In this document: positions 4,932-5,991 of the stretch, piece by piece
Numbering within the stretch: the stretch's first letter is position 1
Layout of the letters: every line of letters begins with the position of its first letter
From: Bacillota bacterium
GTDB lineage: Bacteria > Bacillota > Negativicutes > Sporomusales > Sporomusaceae
Direction of reading: 5' to 3'
DNA: 5,991 bases
Assembly: GCA_023443285.1 (NCBI GenBank)
Contig: JAEZVB010000074.1
Coordinates: 1-5,991 of the forward strand
Translations under genes and position numbers: made by a program
The notes under the pieces: generated by a model
The model's input: only the letters and a program-made list of their open reading frames with translations
Database searches by the model: none
What the model was told of the DNA's origin: nothing

Positions 4932-5991
4932 ATGGTTGACATTAAAGACCGTGTCAGGAACAAGGCTTTGCATGCAAAAATTGTCAGTGCAGAACAAGCG
5001 GCTGCTAGTATCAAACCAGGAATGAATATTGGTACCAGCGGGTTTACGCCGGCAGGCTATCCTAAAGCAGTGCCGCTAGCTTTAGCTGAGAGAATGAAGC
5101 AAGAGAATTTTAAAGTAAATCTTTGGACAGGCGCCTCCGTAGGAAAAGAACTAGATGGCGCGTTAGCTGAAGCAAATGGAATTGATAAAAGGCTTCCGTA
5201 TCAGACTAATAATGAAATTAGAAAAGCCATTAATGCAGGTGCTATCCAGTATACCGATCTTCATTTAAGTCATGTAGCGCAAATGTCGCGTTATGGATTT
5301 CTTGGCGGAAAAGTTGATGTGGCAATTGTTGAAGCTTGCGCCATAACCGAAGAAGGTCATATTGTACCAACAACTTCGCTTGGCAATTCGGCTTCCTTTA
5401 TTCAGAGCGCTGATTTTGTTATTGTTGAAATCAACACAAGCCAACCGCTTGAACTTGAAGGCATGCATGACGTGTATGTACCGCTTGATCCTCCCAACCG
5501 TCAGCCAATACCGCTCGTAAAAGCAGATGACCGTATTGGTACTCCTTATATTCCGTGCAGCCCTGAAAAAATTGCCTATATAGTTCCTTGTGATATAAAA
5601 GATGATGTGCGTCCGCTTGCTGCTATTGATGATGATGCTAAAGCGATGACCGGTCATTTAATTAACTTCTTAAAACAAGAAATCAAAGCTGGCCGCATGC
5701 CTGAAAACCTGTTGCCGCTGCAATCCGGTGTAGGTTCGGTAGCTAATGCCGTTGTTGCCGGTTTGGCTGATTCGGAATTCGAAAACCTGACCGTTTATAC
5801 TGAAGTAATCCAAGACGGCATGTTTGATTTGATTGATGCCGGCAAATTGACGTTTGCTTCAGGGACTTCCATTACTCCGTCTCCAGATGGATTAAAACGG
5901 TTATATGACAATATCGGTGAATACCGTAAAAAGATTCTTCTCCGTCCGCAGGAAATTGCCAACAGCCCGGAGATTGCCCGGCGTCTTGGGG
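4932..5991 (+). CDS. Acetyl-CoA hydrolase/CoA-transferase family protein (Cat1/ScpC/AarC-like), 3' end cut off by window
   Basis: Class I CoA-transferase expected to move CoA between acyl-CoA and a carboxylate (acetate, succinate, propionate or butyrate), in the cytoplasm at the acid-forming end of fermentation. The visible 353 residues are about 70% of a usual roughly 500-residue family member and run off the window without a stop. The N-terminal domain shows IKPGMNIGTSGFTPAGYP (about 27-44), a family-typical CoA-transferase glycine-rich opening. The second domain has Q264-SGVGSVANAVVAGL and then TE291VIQDGMFDLIDAGKL, whose E291 aligns by motif with the catalytic glutamate that forms the glutamyl-CoA thioester. 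The C-terminal glycine-rich oxyanion region lies outside the window. Acceptor specificity, or hydrolase versus transferase activity, cannot be read from this fragment. ATG 4932 follows AAGGGAG (4917-4923) by 8 nt. It has its own long structured upstream region and follows a terminator, so it is probably transcribed independently of rex. Confidence 0.95.
   Translation, partial: MVDIKDRVRNKALHAKIVSAEQAAASIKPGMNIGTSGFTPAGYPKAVPLALAERMKQENFKVNLWTGASVGKELDGALAEANGIDKRLPYQTNNEIRKAINAGAIQYTDLHLSHVAQMSRYGFLGGKVDVAIVEACAITEEGHIVPTTSLGNSASFIQSADFVIVEINTSQPLELEGMHDVYVPLDPPNRQPIPLVKADDRIGTPYIPCSPEKIAYIVPCDIKDDVRPLAAIDDDAKAMTGHLINFLKQEIKAGRMPENLLPLQSGVGSVANAVVAGLADSEFENLTVYTEVIQDGMFDLIDAGKLTFASGTSITPSPDGLKRLYDNIGEYRKKILLRPQEIANSPEIARRLG

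Noticed and set aside
4728..4997. 89-residue minus-strand frame across the CoA-transferase upstream region
   Set aside because: It covers the second terminator, both dyads and the start of the CoA-transferase gene; no recognisable domain.
5265..5657. 130-residue minus-strand frame inside the CoA-transferase gene
   Set aside because: Antisense shadow of a clearly conserved coding sequence.

Overview
The window reads as a fermentative, strictly anaerobic Firmicute. The best guess is a Negativicutes/Sporomusaceae-type or clostridial organism, judged from protein style, AT-rich intergenic DNA, Gram-positive-type ribosome binding sites and gene content. That assignment is inference and was not tested by any search. 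All four genes are on the + strand.

Layout: (1) 33-3617 is an operon fragment with hydB (NuoF-like, NAD(H)/FMN diaphorase subunit) followed after 66 nt by hydA ([FeFe]-hydrogenase catalytic subunit). The small NuoE-like partner hydC would be expected just upstream, outside the window. A strong intrinsic terminator (3622-3657) closes the operon. (2) 3658-3892 is non-coding and holds a run of small inverted repeats and a perfect 7+5+7 palindrome. (3) 3893-4534 is rex, the NADH/NAD+-sensing repressor. (4) 4535-4931 is a 397-bp non-coding stretch, unusually rich in structure: a near-perfect 23-nt tandem direct repeat, a compound hairpin, a second strong intrinsic terminator, then two abutting imperfect dyads just before the next gene. 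(5) 4932-5991 is the first 353 codons of an acetyl-CoA hydrolase/CoA-transferase (Cat1/ScpC/AarC family), cut off by the window edge.

How the genes fit together: HydAB(C) disposes of NADH (perhaps with reduced ferredoxin) as H2, or takes up H2. Rex reads the NADH/NAD+ ratio. The CoA-transferase handles acyl-CoA/carboxylate exchange at the acid-forming end of fermentation. This is a coherent redox and fermentation neighbourhood made of known families. I found no evidence of an undescribed protein system. The points most worth a second look are the single-cysteine L1 motif in HydA and the structured leader-like DNA before the CoA-transferase gene.
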